Shown in pieces: positions 24,353 through 32,466 of a stretch of DNA of 34,972 nucleotides. The translations under genes were made by a program, and so were the position numbers. Each line of letters begins with the position of its first letter. The first letter of the stretch is position 1. This stretch comes from Lewinellaceae bacterium. Lineage in GTDB: Bacteria; Bacteroidota; Bacteroidia; Chitinophagales; Saprospiraceae. The DNA lies in assembly GCA_020636445.1 (NCBI GenBank), contig JACJXV010000040.1, positions 1-34,972 on the forward strand, in the 5' to 3' direction. A model generated the notes under the pieces. The model had not been told where the DNA came from and ran no database searches. It saw only the letters and a program-made list of their open reading frames with translations.

Positions 24353-25954
24353 CGGTTTTTGTAAAATCATATCCGCCCCTTTTTCAGCGATCATATACAC
24401 GGGTGCATTGGTGTTGCCACTGACAATGGTGGGCATGATAGAGGCATCGATCACCCGCAAGCCCTGAACGCCTCGTACCCGGAGTTGCTTATCGACAACG
24501 GCCTGATCATCCTGTCCCATTTTACAGGTACCCACGGGGTGATAAACCGTTTCCAGTTGTTTTTGAATGTGCAAAAAGATGCCCTCATCGGTAGTGGCAT
24601 CAGGAGGGGTGATGATTTGTTTGATATGGGTGCGGAAGGCGGGGGCTTGCAGGATTTTCAGGGCTAACTTGGCACCTTCGATCAGTACCTGCCGGTCGGC
24701 TTCCTCCGCCAGGAAATTCGGCTGAATAATGGGTGCTGCTAGTGGGTCTGAACTCCCCAGGCTTACGTACCCCCGGCTTTTCGGCTTAAGCAGGGTCGGT
24801 AAAATAGACACGCCATCATTGTAGGGAAAGGTATTCAGGTCATACAAATCCACGGAATAGTCGGCTCCGATCTGCAGGGAAGCAAAGTGCAATTGCAAAT
24901 CTACCCGACCCGGGCTCAGGGATGTACTGCCAAAAGCTACGGCTTCCAGCGGGCTGATGGTCAATGCTCCCCGCTTGGTGAAAAGGTACTGGATCAGGTC
25001 AAGTACTTGCTGCAGGGGCTTGATGTGGTGGTTTTGACCTTGCTGCGTGGTTGTCAGAGCTGAAACAGCAAAAAAGAGATGGTCCTGGAGGTTTTTGCCG
25101 ACACCCGGCAGGGCATGCTGCACCGCAATTCCTAGTTTTTGCAATTCAGTGGGGTTACCAATCCCCGAAAGCATGAGTAACTGCGGTGAGGCAAAAGCTC
25201 CTGCGGATAGAATAACTTCTTGTCCCGCATTAATAATTTCCTTGGTTCCTTTGGGCGTAATGACTTCAACGCCCACTGCCCGGCCATTATCCAGGATAAT
25301 GCGGGTAGTATGGGTTTGGGTGAGGATGGTAAGATTACTGCGTTGCTTCACCGGGTGTAAAAAGGCGGCTGCAGCACTGTGGCGTTTCCCATCCTTAATC
25401 GTAAACTGAAATAAGCCAGCACCTTCCTGGCGAGCACCATTATAATCGTCGTTGGCGGGAAATCCTGACGCCCGGCAGGCATCTACGAACGCCTGTGCGT
25501 AAGGCGTTTGAAAGCGCTTGGGGAACGTCACATTGAGTTCGCCGTTCGTGCCATGAAAAGTATTGTGGATATCCTCGTTGTGCTCCGATTTGATAAAATA
25601 GGGCAATACATCCGTATAGCCCCAGCCTGTGTTACCCAGGGCTGCCCAGTCATTATAGTCTTCGGCATTCCCCCGCACATAGGCCATCGCATTGGTGGAA
25701 CTACAGCCGCCCAGGGTTTTGCCCCGCGGGAGATAGATACGCCGGTTGAGGACGTGTTCCTGGGGTTCTGTTGCAAATCCCCAGTCTACCTCGCTCCGGT
25801 GAAGCTTGGCATAGCCGGCAGGAATATGGATTTCCATTTTTTTATCAGGCCCCCCGGCTTCGATAAGTAATACCTTGTTGTGGGAATCTGCCGAAAGGCG
25901 ATTGGCCAGGATACAGCCGGCACTGCCGGCACCGATGATGATATAATCGTACAT
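24347..25954 (-). CDS. GMC family FAD-dependent oxidoreductase
   Basis: A 535-residue flavoprotein of the glucose-methanol-choline family, most like choline or alcohol dehydrogenases. YDYIIIGAGSAGCILANRLS binds FAD; GKTLGGCSSTNAMAYVRGNAEDYNDW is the GMC signature; the catalytic His is in VYHPVGTCKMG and the Asn partner in SGNTNAPVYMIAEKGA. ATG 25954 starts directly before the Rossmann fold, while a TTG at 25987 would overlap the upstream gene. Its neighbour, 22 bases upstream on the same strand, is the sterol desaturase fusion. A choline substrate is only one option; a lipid or sterol alcohol would fit the operon. Confidence 0.92.
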   Translation of the reverse strand: MYDYIIIGAGSAGCILANRLSADSHNKVLLIEAGGPDKKMEIHIPAGYAKLHRSEVDWGFATEPQEHVLNRRIYLPRGKTLGGCSSTNAMAYVRGNAEDYNDWAALGNTGWGYTDVLPYFIKSEHNEDIHNTFHGTNGELNVTFPKRFQTPYAQAFVDACRASGFPANDDYNGARQEGAGLFQFTIKDGKRHSAAAAFLHPVKQRSNLTILTQTHTTRIILDNGRAVGVEVITPKGTKEIINAGQEVILSAGAFASPQLLMLSGIGNPTELQKLGIAVQHALPGVGKNLQDHLFFAVSALTTTQQGQNHHIKPLQQVLDLIQYLFTKRGALTISPLEAVAFGSTSLSPGRVDLQLHFASLQIGADYSVDLYDLNTFPYNDGVSILPTLLKPKSRGYVSLGSSDPLAAPIIQPNFLAEEADRQVLIEGAKLALKILQAPAFRTHIKQIITPPDATTDEGIFLHIQKQLETVYHPVGTCKMGQDDQAVVDKQLRVRGVQGLRVIDASIMPTIVSGNTNAPVYMIAEKGADMILQKPL

Positions 25955-25976
25955 CTGGTTAAGGTTTGGATGTTCT

Positions 25977-27065
25977 TCAGGGAACAAAATCTATATGGGA
26001 ATCATCGCAAAAGGGTGATGATTTCGTCAGCTTGCAATTGCACAGGCGCACCGGGCCGGTTCGCCGGGCTTCAAAACGCACCGGTTTGAATTTCGAGCCA
26101 TGGTGGGAGCCATCACAAAAGGGTTGTGATTGGCTTTTGCCACACGCGCACCACAAGTAGGCTTGTCCTTTTTCAAGGTGTACTTCCTGCGGGACAGCGT
26201 TAGCGGTGGATACTTTTTCAAAAGAGCGGGCCAGTTCGCTGCGCGGATTATCAGCAGCTACTATAGGGTACAACATCTGGGCGGTCCAGGGTTCCTTGGG
26301 GTCGTTGACCAGGCCATAGGCCGAAGGAAACTGACGGGTATAGACGGCGGTGCCAAAGAGCTGGTCCCAGAAGGAAAACATGTTGCCGAAATTGTTATTG
26401 GGATCACCAATACCATCGAGCTTAGTCTGGGCGTGGTGGGCATGATGAAAAGCCGGAGTAATGAAAATGCGCTCCAGCAGGGTCATTACCGGGCTTAGCC
26501 AGGGACGCCTGTAGAAAAAGGAATCCCAGGTAAGGGTGCTATGCGAGCTGATGATCACCGCTTGTTTAAGGATCAGCCCGATAGCCACCGCCTTGGCTCC
26601 CCCCAAAAAGGTAAAGACCCCGATCCACCATACATTGGGCATCAGAAAATAATAGAGGGCGGCATTGCGGTAGGAAACGAAAAACCCCATCTCTTCGGCC
26701 TGGTGGTGCGAGCGGTGAAGCTTCCACAACCATTCATATTCATGTGCAAAGCGATGGTACCAATACTGAAAGAAATCATCAACCAGCAGGAATACGGCCA
26801 CGCCGGCGACCAAAGGCCAGCCACTGAAAATACCGTTACCGGCAGGGAAAAGGGTTTGGCAAAGGAAGAGCGTAGTGGCAAACAGCAGCGGCTTAGTCAC
26901 CACCGAGAGCAGCATAAAACTACCCAATTCCATCATCCAGTCATGGCCACTGCGTTCGGTTCGTTGAGCATAGCCAGCCATTGCTTCCAGCAATCCGAAG
27001 CCGACTAAAATGCCTAAAACGATGACCATTTCACTATTGGGGATGCCAAAAAGGGGTGTGTCCAT
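25977..27065 (-). CDS. Sterol desaturase family protein fused to two CDGSH motifs
   Basis: A 362-residue protein if ATG 27065 is used; ATG 27113 or GTG 27137 would add up to 24 residues. The first 270 residues are a membrane di-iron hydroxylase/desaturase: several membrane helices and the His boxes YHRFAHE, HRSHHQ and HHAHHAQ, ending with NFGNMFSFWDQLFGT. The last 60 residues contain two CDGSH-type [2Fe-2S] sites: CACGKSQSQPFCDGSH and CNCKLTKSSPFCDDSH, the second with Asp for Gly. CDGSH proteins carry redox-active clusters, so a built-in electron donor for the di-iron centre is likely but inferred. The GMC oxidoreductase follows after 22 bases. Confidence 0.9.
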   Translation of the reverse strand: MDTPLFGIPNSEMVIVLGILVGFGLLEAMAGYAQRTERSGHDWMMELGSFMLLSVVTKPLLFATTLFLCQTLFPAGNGIFSGWPLVAGVAVFLLVDDFFQYWYHRFAHEYEWLWKLHRSHHQAEEMGFFVSYRNAALYYFLMPNVWWIGVFTFLGGAKAVAIGLILKQAVIISSHSTLTWDSFFYRRPWLSPVMTLLERIFITPAFHHAHHAQTKLDGIGDPNNNFGNMFSFWDQLFGTAVYTRQFPSAYGLVNDPKEPWTAQMLYPIVAADNPRSELARSFEKVSTANAVPQEVHLEKGQAYLWCACGKSQSQPFCDGSHHGSKFKPVRFEARRTGPVRLCNCKLTKSSPFCDDSHIDFVP

Positions 27066-27235
27066 AATGCGGTTATAGCTTAGGTACGCAAATATCCCAG
27101 GGAATATACCCATCACGAAATGGTTTTCCCGAATCACCTCGCGGCAGGTATAGGGAAAATACTACTTGTTTTGCGAATTACAAAAGAGAAATCCGCAACT
27201 GAATTAAAAAGCGCACCGATAAGCGGGGTTGGCTA

Positions 27236-27916
27236 TTATTTCTTTTGACTAAAGATCTTTTTGATCGTATTAACCAGAAAACTTTCCCCCCGGTTGGAGT
27301 GTGGATAAGGAACATCTGGTACCGGAACCTGGAGGAACTGGCACAGGGGTTCCCAGCCATCACCCGCTGAAAAAACCAAAAGTTTTTCGGGAGGTACAGT
27401 GCGGATAACCTCAGCATTCCACTGTTGAAAGAAGTCGATCATGAAGGCCCGGTCATTTATTTTTCCCTGAAAAAAGCCATTAGGCCCTTTGAGGAATCGT
27501 TGGATCCAGTTCAGCACCTTGGGGATATTGGCAGCCCGGGGCGAAAGGGCGCCGAGTAAGCGAAAAATAAAAACCAATAGTGCGGGGGGCTCTCTCAAGA
27601 TCGTTTTGGAAGCGCTTTCGTACCACTTCTCCGGGTCCCTGACGGTTAATATTACTTTGGCTTCCGGGTATTGGGTCATCAATTCCCGATAATAGCGCGC
27701 TACCGGGAAGTCCACTGCCGACTGATACCTATGGAACATGGCCTCATAATCTGGCGTTTCACCGCGTTCCAATTGTTCCCAATAGGGAAGTGCTTCCACG
27801 TGTTTCATCACTTCGAACATGTGGTAACAGCGCCCGAACCCCAGTTGTTCCAGTGCAAGTTTCAATGATTCTGTTCCAGTGCGGCCCCAGCCGGCACCAA
27901 TTACCTGTAAGGCCAT
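27236..27916 (-). CDS. Sulfotransferase family protein
   Basis: A 226-residue protein of the Sulfotransfer_4-like group. GAGWGRTGTESLKLALEQLGFG is the PAPS 5'-phosphosulfate loop, and VILTVRDPEKWYESASK is the 3'-phosphate-binding segment. A His-containing motif CYHMFEVMKH follows the loop, as in this group. It would transfer sulfate to a hydroxyl or amine, with substrate unknown. It is 40 bases from the dienelactone hydrolase gene upstream and 170 bases before the sterol desaturase fusion downstream, so a shared transcript with either is possible. There is no signal peptide. The N-terminus at ATG 27916 leads directly into the motif. Confidence 0.9.
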   Translation of the reverse strand: MALQVIGAGWGRTGTESLKLALEQLGFGRCYHMFEVMKHVEALPYWEQLERGETPDYEAMFHRYQSAVDFPVARYYRELMTQYPEAKVILTVRDPEKWYESASKTILREPPALLVFIFRLLGALSPRAANIPKVLNWIQRFLKGPNGFFQGKINDRAFMIDFFQQWNAEVIRTVPPEKLLVFSAGDGWEPLCQFLQVPVPDVPYPHSNRGESFLVNTIKKIFSQKK

Positions 27917-27956
27917 AGGTGCATGGGTTTGTTTAGGTGTAGGAAATACAGGGTGT

Positions 27957-28820
27957 TTATTTCCCTAACGTTTTACCAAAGAAAGCTATGGTTCTTTGCC
28001 AGGCGAGTTTGGCGGCCGCTTTATCGTAACGGGGTCCGGCGGTATCGTTATGAAAGGCATGGTTAACTCCGTCATACATGAACAATTCATAGCTTACGCC
28101 ATTCGCTTTGAGGGCGGCCTCATAGTCGGGGATGCCCGCATTGATTCGGGTGTCAAGCCCTGCGTAATGCAGCATGAGGGCAGCTTTGATTTTCGGAACA
28201 TCGGCGGCAGCAGGCTGACGGCCATAGAAGGCTACGGCCGCATTGAGTTGCGGGTCGTTGACGGCCAGGTTGTTGGCCATGGCGCCTCCCCAGCAAAAGC
28301 CTACGCAGCCTGTTTTGCCGGTTGCTTTAGGGTATTGACGCAGGTAGGCTAAGCCTCCCAGGAACACCTGAAGGGCTGCCTCGGGAGTCAACTGCCCAAT
28401 CCTGGTACGGGCCTCATCGGTATCTTCCGGAGTGCCTCCGAGCGGCGAGAGGCCGTCGGGTGCTATGGCCGTGTAACCAGCAAGGGCCGCCCGGCGGGCG
28501 ACATCTTCAATGTGGGCGTTCAATCCGCGATTTTCGTGGATAATGACTACGCCGCTGCGCTTTTTCGGTTTGCGGGGTGCAGCCATATACGCCCGCACCG
28601 GACCGGCTTCGCTGGGGTATTCAACATAGCCGGTTTGCAGCTTGTCGGCATCAGCGGCAGTGGTATTCGCCTGGGTTAAGTTGAGTTCCAATTGCGGGAG
28701 CAAAGCCATTGCTGCTACCGTGCTACCGGCCATTTGTGCCAGGCGCTGCAGGAATTCTTTGCGGGTCATGGCGCCATGCGTGTAGGCGTCAAAGAGGTTG
28801 ATGATCTTTTGGTCGAGCAT
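27957..28820 (-). CDS. Dienelactone hydrolase family protein, probably exported
   Basis: A 287-residue alpha/beta hydrolase. The nucleophile is Cys176 in GFCWGG, Glu96 is in VIIHENRG and the His is in DGVNHAFHND, as in bacterial carboxymethylenebutenolidases, which open dienelactones. The N-terminus has MTRKEFLQRLAQMAGSTVAAMALL near residues 18-41, which resembles a Tat signal but has only one Arg before Lys (TRKEFL), so Tat export is plausible but not sure. It is probably co-transcribed with the sulfotransferase 40 bases downstream. The substrate is unknown. Confidence 0.93.
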   Translation of the reverse strand: MLDQKIINLFDAYTHGAMTRKEFLQRLAQMAGSTVAAMALLPQLELNLTQANTTAADADKLQTGYVEYPSEAGPVRAYMAAPRKPKKRSGVVIIHENRGLNAHIEDVARRAALAGYTAIAPDGLSPLGGTPEDTDEARTRIGQLTPEAALQVFLGGLAYLRQYPKATGKTGCVGFCWGGAMANNLAVNDPQLNAAVAFYGRQPAAADVPKIKAALMLHYAGLDTRINAGIPDYEAALKANGVSYELFMYDGVNHAFHNDTAGPRYDKAAAKLAWQRTIAFFGKTLGK

Positions 28821-28898
28821 GGGTAAATGTTGTGAAGCCGAAGGCTGGTGGTCAATCGCTTTTCAAGATACTATTTTTTGGGAAACTCACTTTGCTCG

Positions 28899-29011
28899 TG
28901 GTTTAGCAGGCTTAGAGCCGCGTGTTGCTGTCGCTCCCCGTTAGTTTAGAGTCGCTACTTGCTGCGCTCGTAGCTAGTTTAGAGACGCACCTGCGGTGCT
29001 GGTTTAGAGAG
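28899..29011 (+). repeat. Array of TRGTTTAGAG units, left arm
   Basis: Four units read toward the right: a degenerate GTGGTTTAGCAGGCTTAGAG, then TAGTTTAGAGTCGC, TAGTTTAGAGACGC and TGGTTTAGAGAGTT. Each is followed by a variable segment. The second has GCTAC/GTAGC arms around an 11-base loop, the third GCACC-TGC-GGTGC. A matching array in reverse orientation lies at 29435-29552. The arrays enclose the IS110 relic. The whole gap 28821-29648 holds no intact gene. Confidence 0.8.
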
Positions 29012-29099
29012 TTTACTGCGTTTATTAAGAACTATCTCCTGGCCTAAAACGCTCGTATGTTTGTCAAGCAAGTAAAAGTTCATTGAAATTAATAGTTTA

Positions 29100-29290
29100 G
29101 AAAGCGCCTAACACAGAGGATACCAAACCCAAGCACTCCTTGGGGAAGATGCAGATTTAGAGATAGCCCTGTGTTGGGAGGTTCTTTCGAGTCTGAATAG
29201 CATTTAAGGACTTCCGAGTATCGGATGAGCCAGCATAAGCTACGAGGAAAGACGAAAAAGGCCCACTTATTTTTTAATTTGAACTTGAGC
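29100..29290 (+). ncRNA. Candidate IS110 bridge-RNA region (relic)
   Basis: The 190 bases before the IS110-like start form structure: CCTAACACAG (29107-29116) pairs with CTGTGTTGGG (29169-29178) in a 10-bp stem with one G-T pair, and within it CCCAAG-CACTC-CTTGGG (29128-29144) makes an inner hairpin. IS110-family elements encode a structured bridge RNA in the noncoding end just upstream of the transposase, so position and shape fit. Whether these loops carry target- and donor-binding sequences cannot be read without the element's ends. The host gene is truncated, so this may be a dead copy. Confidence 0.45.
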
Positions 29291-29294
29291 GGTT

Positions 29295-29441
29295 ATGAAC
29301 ATTATTGGTCAGCGTTTAGGCATTGACATTGCGGTAAAAAGCTTTCAGGTCTGTTTGCAAATCAAGCAGGCAGATGGTCATTGCAAAATTAAGGGTAGCC
29401 GTAGTTTTCCCAATACGCCCAGGGGTGTAGTTGCTCTCTAA
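29295..29441 (+). pseudogene. IS110 family transposase, N-terminal fragment
   Basis: A 48-codon frame starting MNIIGQRLGIDIAVKSFQVC and stopping at TAA 29439-29441. GIDIAVKSFQVCLQI matches the start of IS110/IS1111 transposases, where the Asp is the first residue of the RuvC-like DEDD catalytic set. A whole protein has about 300-400 residues, so nearly all is missing. The match is lost where the TRGTTTAGAG array begins at 29435, so the array or a rearrangement broke the gene. It is too short for ordinary gene finding. Confidence 0.7.
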
Positions 29442-29552
29442 ACTAGCGAAGGCAGTGAGCGACTCTAAACTAGTGAGCGTAGCGAACGGCTCTAAACCAG
29501 CAGGGAGCCAAGCGACCTGCGTCTCTAAACCAGCGGAGCGTCTCTAAACCAG
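29435..29552 (-). repeat. Array of TRGTTTAGAG units, right arm, reverse orientation
   Basis: On the plus strand five units CTCTAAACYAG are seen at 29435, 29463, 29490, 29523 and 29542. Read on the minus strand they match the left array: TGGTTTAGAGACGC, TGGTTTAGAGACGC, TGGTTTAGAGCCGT, TAGTTTAGAGTCGC, TAGTTTAGAG. Intervening segments of 5-20 bases differ; one has GCAGG/CCTGC arms (29499-29519). Some segments carry the GCTCGC/GCGAAC-type words often seen in dispersed bacterial repeats. Confidence 0.8.
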
Positions 29553-29588
29553 TTTCCTCCCCCTGATTATTTACGACTCCAATGCGAA

Positions 29589-29622
29589 ACCCCGAAAGCC
29601 GGATGGTGCCAACTTTCGGGGT
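29589..29622 (-). terminator. Hairpin behind the hppD operon
   Basis: ACCCCGAAAG (29589-29598) and CTTTCGGGGT (29613-29622) pair as a perfect 10-bp stem with a 14-base loop, 27 bases behind the hppD stop. On the minus strand it is followed by TTCGC, so the T-run is weak. It is the likely end of the marR-hmgA-hppD transcript. Confidence 0.6.
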
Positions 29623-29648
29623 CAGTGGTATAGGAAGGGGAAGATTAG

Positions 29649-30773
29649 TTAGAGCGTTCCCCGCAATTCCTGCTCGCGTTCGATGGCTTCGAACAGTGCT
29701 TTAAAGTTACCTTTGCCAAACGATTTGGCACCGGCCCGCTGGATGATTTCGTAGAAAACCGTCGGACGATCGAGCACAGGCTTGGTGAAAATTTGCAGCA
29801 GGTAGCCTTCCTCGTCGCGGTCGATCAGGATGTTGAGTTTTTGCAAGGCTGCCAAATCTTCCTTGATGGAGCCAACGCGCTCCATGACGGTTTCATAGTA
29901 GGTGTCGGGGACGTAGAGAAACTCCACGCCGCGCCGCCGCAATTCACTTACCGTGTGGATGATGTCATCGGTCGCGATGGCAACGTGCTGTACGCCGGCG
30001 CCACCGTAGAAGTCGAGATACTCCTCGATTTGGGACTTTTTCCGCCCTTCGGCGGGTTCATTGATCGGGAATTTGATAAACCCGTTGCCATTGGATACGA
30101 CCTTACTCATCAGGGCGGTGTATTCCGTGGAAATATCCTTGTCGTCAAACGTCACGAGGAGTTTGAAGCCCATGACGTCCTGGTAAAAATCAACCCAGCG
30201 GTTCATTTCGCCCAGTTCGACATTACCCACGCAGTGGTCCACGTAGGTCAGGCCGATGGGCTCGGATTTGAATTCACTGGTCCGGGGCATAAAGCCTGGG
30301 AGAAAAGCCCCGTTGTAGTTGGTGCGCTCTACAAAGGTATGGATGGTTTCTCCGTACGTCTTAATGGCTGCCATGACTACCTCCCCATCATCATCGTGCA
30401 GGGTACGTGGTGCAAAAGCTGATTCAGCTCCTCTTTCCAGTGCCGTTTCGTAAGCCCCGGCGGCATCATCGACCCAAAGGGCCAGGACCTTAATGCCATC
30501 ACCATGCTGGTGGACGTGGCGGGCTATTTCGTGGTTAGGAGAGAGGGCGGAAGTAAGCACAAAGGTAATTTTTCCCTGGCGCAGCACGTATGAAACCCGG
30601 TCGCGGACGCCGGTTTCGGGCCCTTGGTAGGCGATCAGCTCAAAGCCGAACGCCGACTGGTAATAATGGCAGGCTTGTTTGGCATTGCCTACGTAAAACT
30701 CCACGTGATCAGTTCCTTTAATGGGGAAGGAGTCGGCAGTGGTTTGGTTTTTGGTTTTGGCTAAGGTATCCAT
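29649..30773 (-). CDS. hppD: 4-hydroxyphenylpyruvate dioxygenase
   Basis: A 374-residue cytosolic non-haem iron enzyme of tyrosine breakdown, turning 4-hydroxyphenylpyruvate and oxygen into homogentisate. Iron ligands are His180 (YVDHCVGNV), His263 (GVQHVAIATDD) and Glu342 (VFYEIIQRAG), in the C-terminal vicinal-oxygen-chelate repeat. The N-terminal repeat begins KGTDHVEFYVGNAKQACHYY. Length and motifs are standard. It is the last gene of the marR-hmgA-hppD operon, 20 bases behind hmgA. Its product is the substrate of hmgA. Confidence 0.97.
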   Translation of the reverse strand: MDTLAKTKNQTTADSFPIKGTDHVEFYVGNAKQACHYYQSAFGFELIAYQGPETGVRDRVSYVLRQGKITFVLTSALSPNHEIARHVHQHGDGIKVLALWVDDAAGAYETALERGAESAFAPRTLHDDDGEVVMAAIKTYGETIHTFVERTNYNGAFLPGFMPRTSEFKSEPIGLTYVDHCVGNVELGEMNRWVDFYQDVMGFKLLVTFDDKDISTEYTALMSKVVSNGNGFIKFPINEPAEGRKKSQIEEYLDFYGGAGVQHVAIATDDIIHTVSELRRRGVEFLYVPDTYYETVMERVGSIKEDLAALQKLNILIDRDEEGYLLQIFTKPVLDRPTVFYEIIQRAGAKSFGKGNFKALFEAIEREQELRGTL

Positions 30774-30793
30774 GTTTGATTTTATTTTCAGGC

Positions 30794-31948
30794 TCAGGCG
30801 AGCCAGCTTTGATAATAGTTAGGATCTTCAATGGCTACTGCGGCTTCCGTCAGTTGCAGTGGACGGAATGTATCAATCATGACGGCGAGCTCCCGGGTTT
30901 CTTTGGCGCCGATGCTTTTTTCCACTGTCCCCGGGTGCGGACCGTGCGGGATTCCCCCCGGGTGTAGGGTTATCATGCCTCGTTCCACATGTTTGCGGCT
31001 CATGAAATCACCGTCGACGTAGTAGAGTACCTCGTCACTATCAATATTACTATGGTTGTAAGGGGCCGGAATGGCCTGGGGATGATAATCGTAAAGCCGC
31101 GGCACAAAGGAGCAGATGACGAATTGACGTGATTCAAACGTCTGGTGTACCGGTGGCGGCTGGTGAACCCGCCCGGTGATCGGTTCAAAATTGTGGATAG
31201 AAAAGGCGTAGGGGTAAGCGTAGCCATCCCAGCCGACGACGTCGAAAGGATGGTTGCGATAGGTATAAGGGTACAAACGGTCTTGTTTTTTGATGTAAAA
31301 CAAAAACTCCCCTTGCTCATCGTGCGTTTCCAGGTCTTGCGGTTTGCGGATATCGCGTTCGCAGAAAGGGGCATGCTCCATGAGTTGCCCAAAGCTATTG
31401 CGATAGCGCTTCGGAGTTACCACCGGGCTGTAGGATTCAACGATCAACAGGCGGTTGTCAGGCGTATCAAAATGCATTTGGTAAACGGTACCGCGGGGAA
31501 TGACCAGGTAATCGCCATAACCAAAGGGAATTTTACCGTACATGGTGTGTAACTGACCGGAACCTTCATGGACGAAGATCACTTCATCGGCATCTGCATT
31601 TTTGAAAAAGTACTCGGTAGTACTCTTGCGGGGTGCCGCCAGGATAATTTTGATATCCTGGTTTACCAGTACTGCTTTCCGGCTTGCCAGGTAATCATCG
31701 GTGGGCGGAACCTGGAATCCTTGCAGGCTGCGGTGCTTGAGTTGCTTGTCAAAAACCACCTTGGGGGCAACATCAATCGGGTCTCCAACCTGCAAAATTT
31801 GGGTAGGGGGGTGTACGTGGTAAAGCAGGGCGTACAAATCGCTGAATCCCTCGGTGGAGAACAATTCCTCGTGGTATAACTGTCCATCAGGACGGCGAAA
31901 TTGCGTGTGGCGTTTCGGGGGCACCTGGCCGAGCTGAAAATAATGCAT
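30794..31948 (-). CDS. hmgA: Homogentisate 1,2-dioxygenase
   Basis: A 384-residue enzyme that opens the homogentisate ring to maleylacetoacetate. Two cupin-like parts are visible: HEGSGQLHTMYGKIPFGYGDYLVIPRG and YYVDGDFMSRKHVERGMITLHPGGIPHGPHPG, the second bearing the His/Glu iron site. It is shorter than the human type (445 residues), as in many bacteria. ATG 31948 was used; a TTG six bases earlier is possible. It lies 37 bases behind the marR gene and 20 bases before hppD. The next enzymes of the path (maleylacetoacetate isomerase, fumarylacetoacetase) are not in the window. Confidence 0.96.
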   Translation of the reverse strand: MHYFQLGQVPPKRHTQFRRPDGQLYHEELFSTEGFSDLYALLYHVHPPTQILQVGDPIDVAPKVVFDKQLKHRSLQGFQVPPTDDYLASRKAVLVNQDIKIILAAPRKSTTEYFFKNADADEVIFVHEGSGQLHTMYGKIPFGYGDYLVIPRGTVYQMHFDTPDNRLLIVESYSPVVTPKRYRNSFGQLMEHAPFCERDIRKPQDLETHDEQGEFLFYIKKQDRLYPYTYRNHPFDVVGWDGYAYPYAFSIHNFEPITGRVHQPPPVHQTFESRQFVICSFVPRLYDYHPQAIPAPYNHSNIDSDEVLYYVDGDFMSRKHVERGMITLHPGGIPHGPHPGTVEKSIGAKETRELAVMIDTFRPLQLTEAAVAIEDPNYYQSWLA

Positions 31949-31985
31949 TAGCAACTGGTTTTATTTGGTTAGGGTAGTGCTTGGT

Positions 31986-32459
31986 CTATTCTGTAGGTTC
32001 GAGGTGTTGAAAAACTTTATTCAATAAGGACATCAGAGTTTCGGTTTCACCTTCGGTTAGCCCCGCCCATGCTTCCTGCCTGAACTGGCGCATATGGGGC
32101 AGTACTTCCTGAATTTTTGCTTGCCCGGCCGGAGTCAGGTGGATACAAAACCGCCGGCGGTCACCAGGATCCGGACGGCGCTCCAGAAGACCCTTGTTGA
32201 CCAGCAGGTCGATCATGCGAGTAACCGTGGGGGCATCTTTGAAGACCGCTTTGGCCAGATCCAGTTGATTAATGCCAGGGGTATGTTCTACCGATTGCAA
32301 CATCACCCACTGATCGATGGTAATGCCGGCATCGAGCAGCAGCAGTTGTTGCTGAAAATATTGTTTTAGGCGCTTGGCAGTCCGCTCCAGAATAAATCCA
32401 GGAATGGCCGCTTTTTTATCCTGACGAGCAAAGGGTAACGGGCTGGATGGTGTGGTCAT
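31986..32459 (-). CDS. MarR family transcriptional regulator of the hmgA-hppD operon
   Basis: A 157-residue winged-helix regulator. The DNA-binding region is LDLAKAVFKDAPTVTRMIDLLVNKGLLERRPDPGDRRRFCIHLTPAGQAKI, with the wing carrying DPGDRRR. ATG 32459 was chosen because the longer frame to 32540 would run over the promoter and its start is hydrophobic and unlike the family. It heads the operon with hmgA and hppD. The palindrome TTAATTAG/CTAATTAA overlaps its own promoter, so self-repression and control of tyrosine breakdown are likely. The ligand may be homogentisate or a similar aromatic acid, which is inference. Confidence 0.93.
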   Translation of the reverse strand: MTTPSSPLPFARQDKKAAIPGFILERTAKRLKQYFQQQLLLLDAGITIDQWVMLQSVEHTPGINQLDLAKAVFKDAPTVTRMIDLLVNKGLLERRPDPGDRRRFCIHLTPAGQAKIQEVLPHMRQFRQEAWAGLTEGETETLMSLLNKVFQHLEPTE

Positions 32460-32466
32460 ACGCAAA

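Noticed and set aside
28899..29552. CRISPR-like appearance of repeated TTTAGAG units with variable spacers
   Set aside because: Repeats are only about 10-14 bases and inexact, spacers are 5-20 bases and often self-complementary, orientation reverses between the two halves and no cas gene is present.
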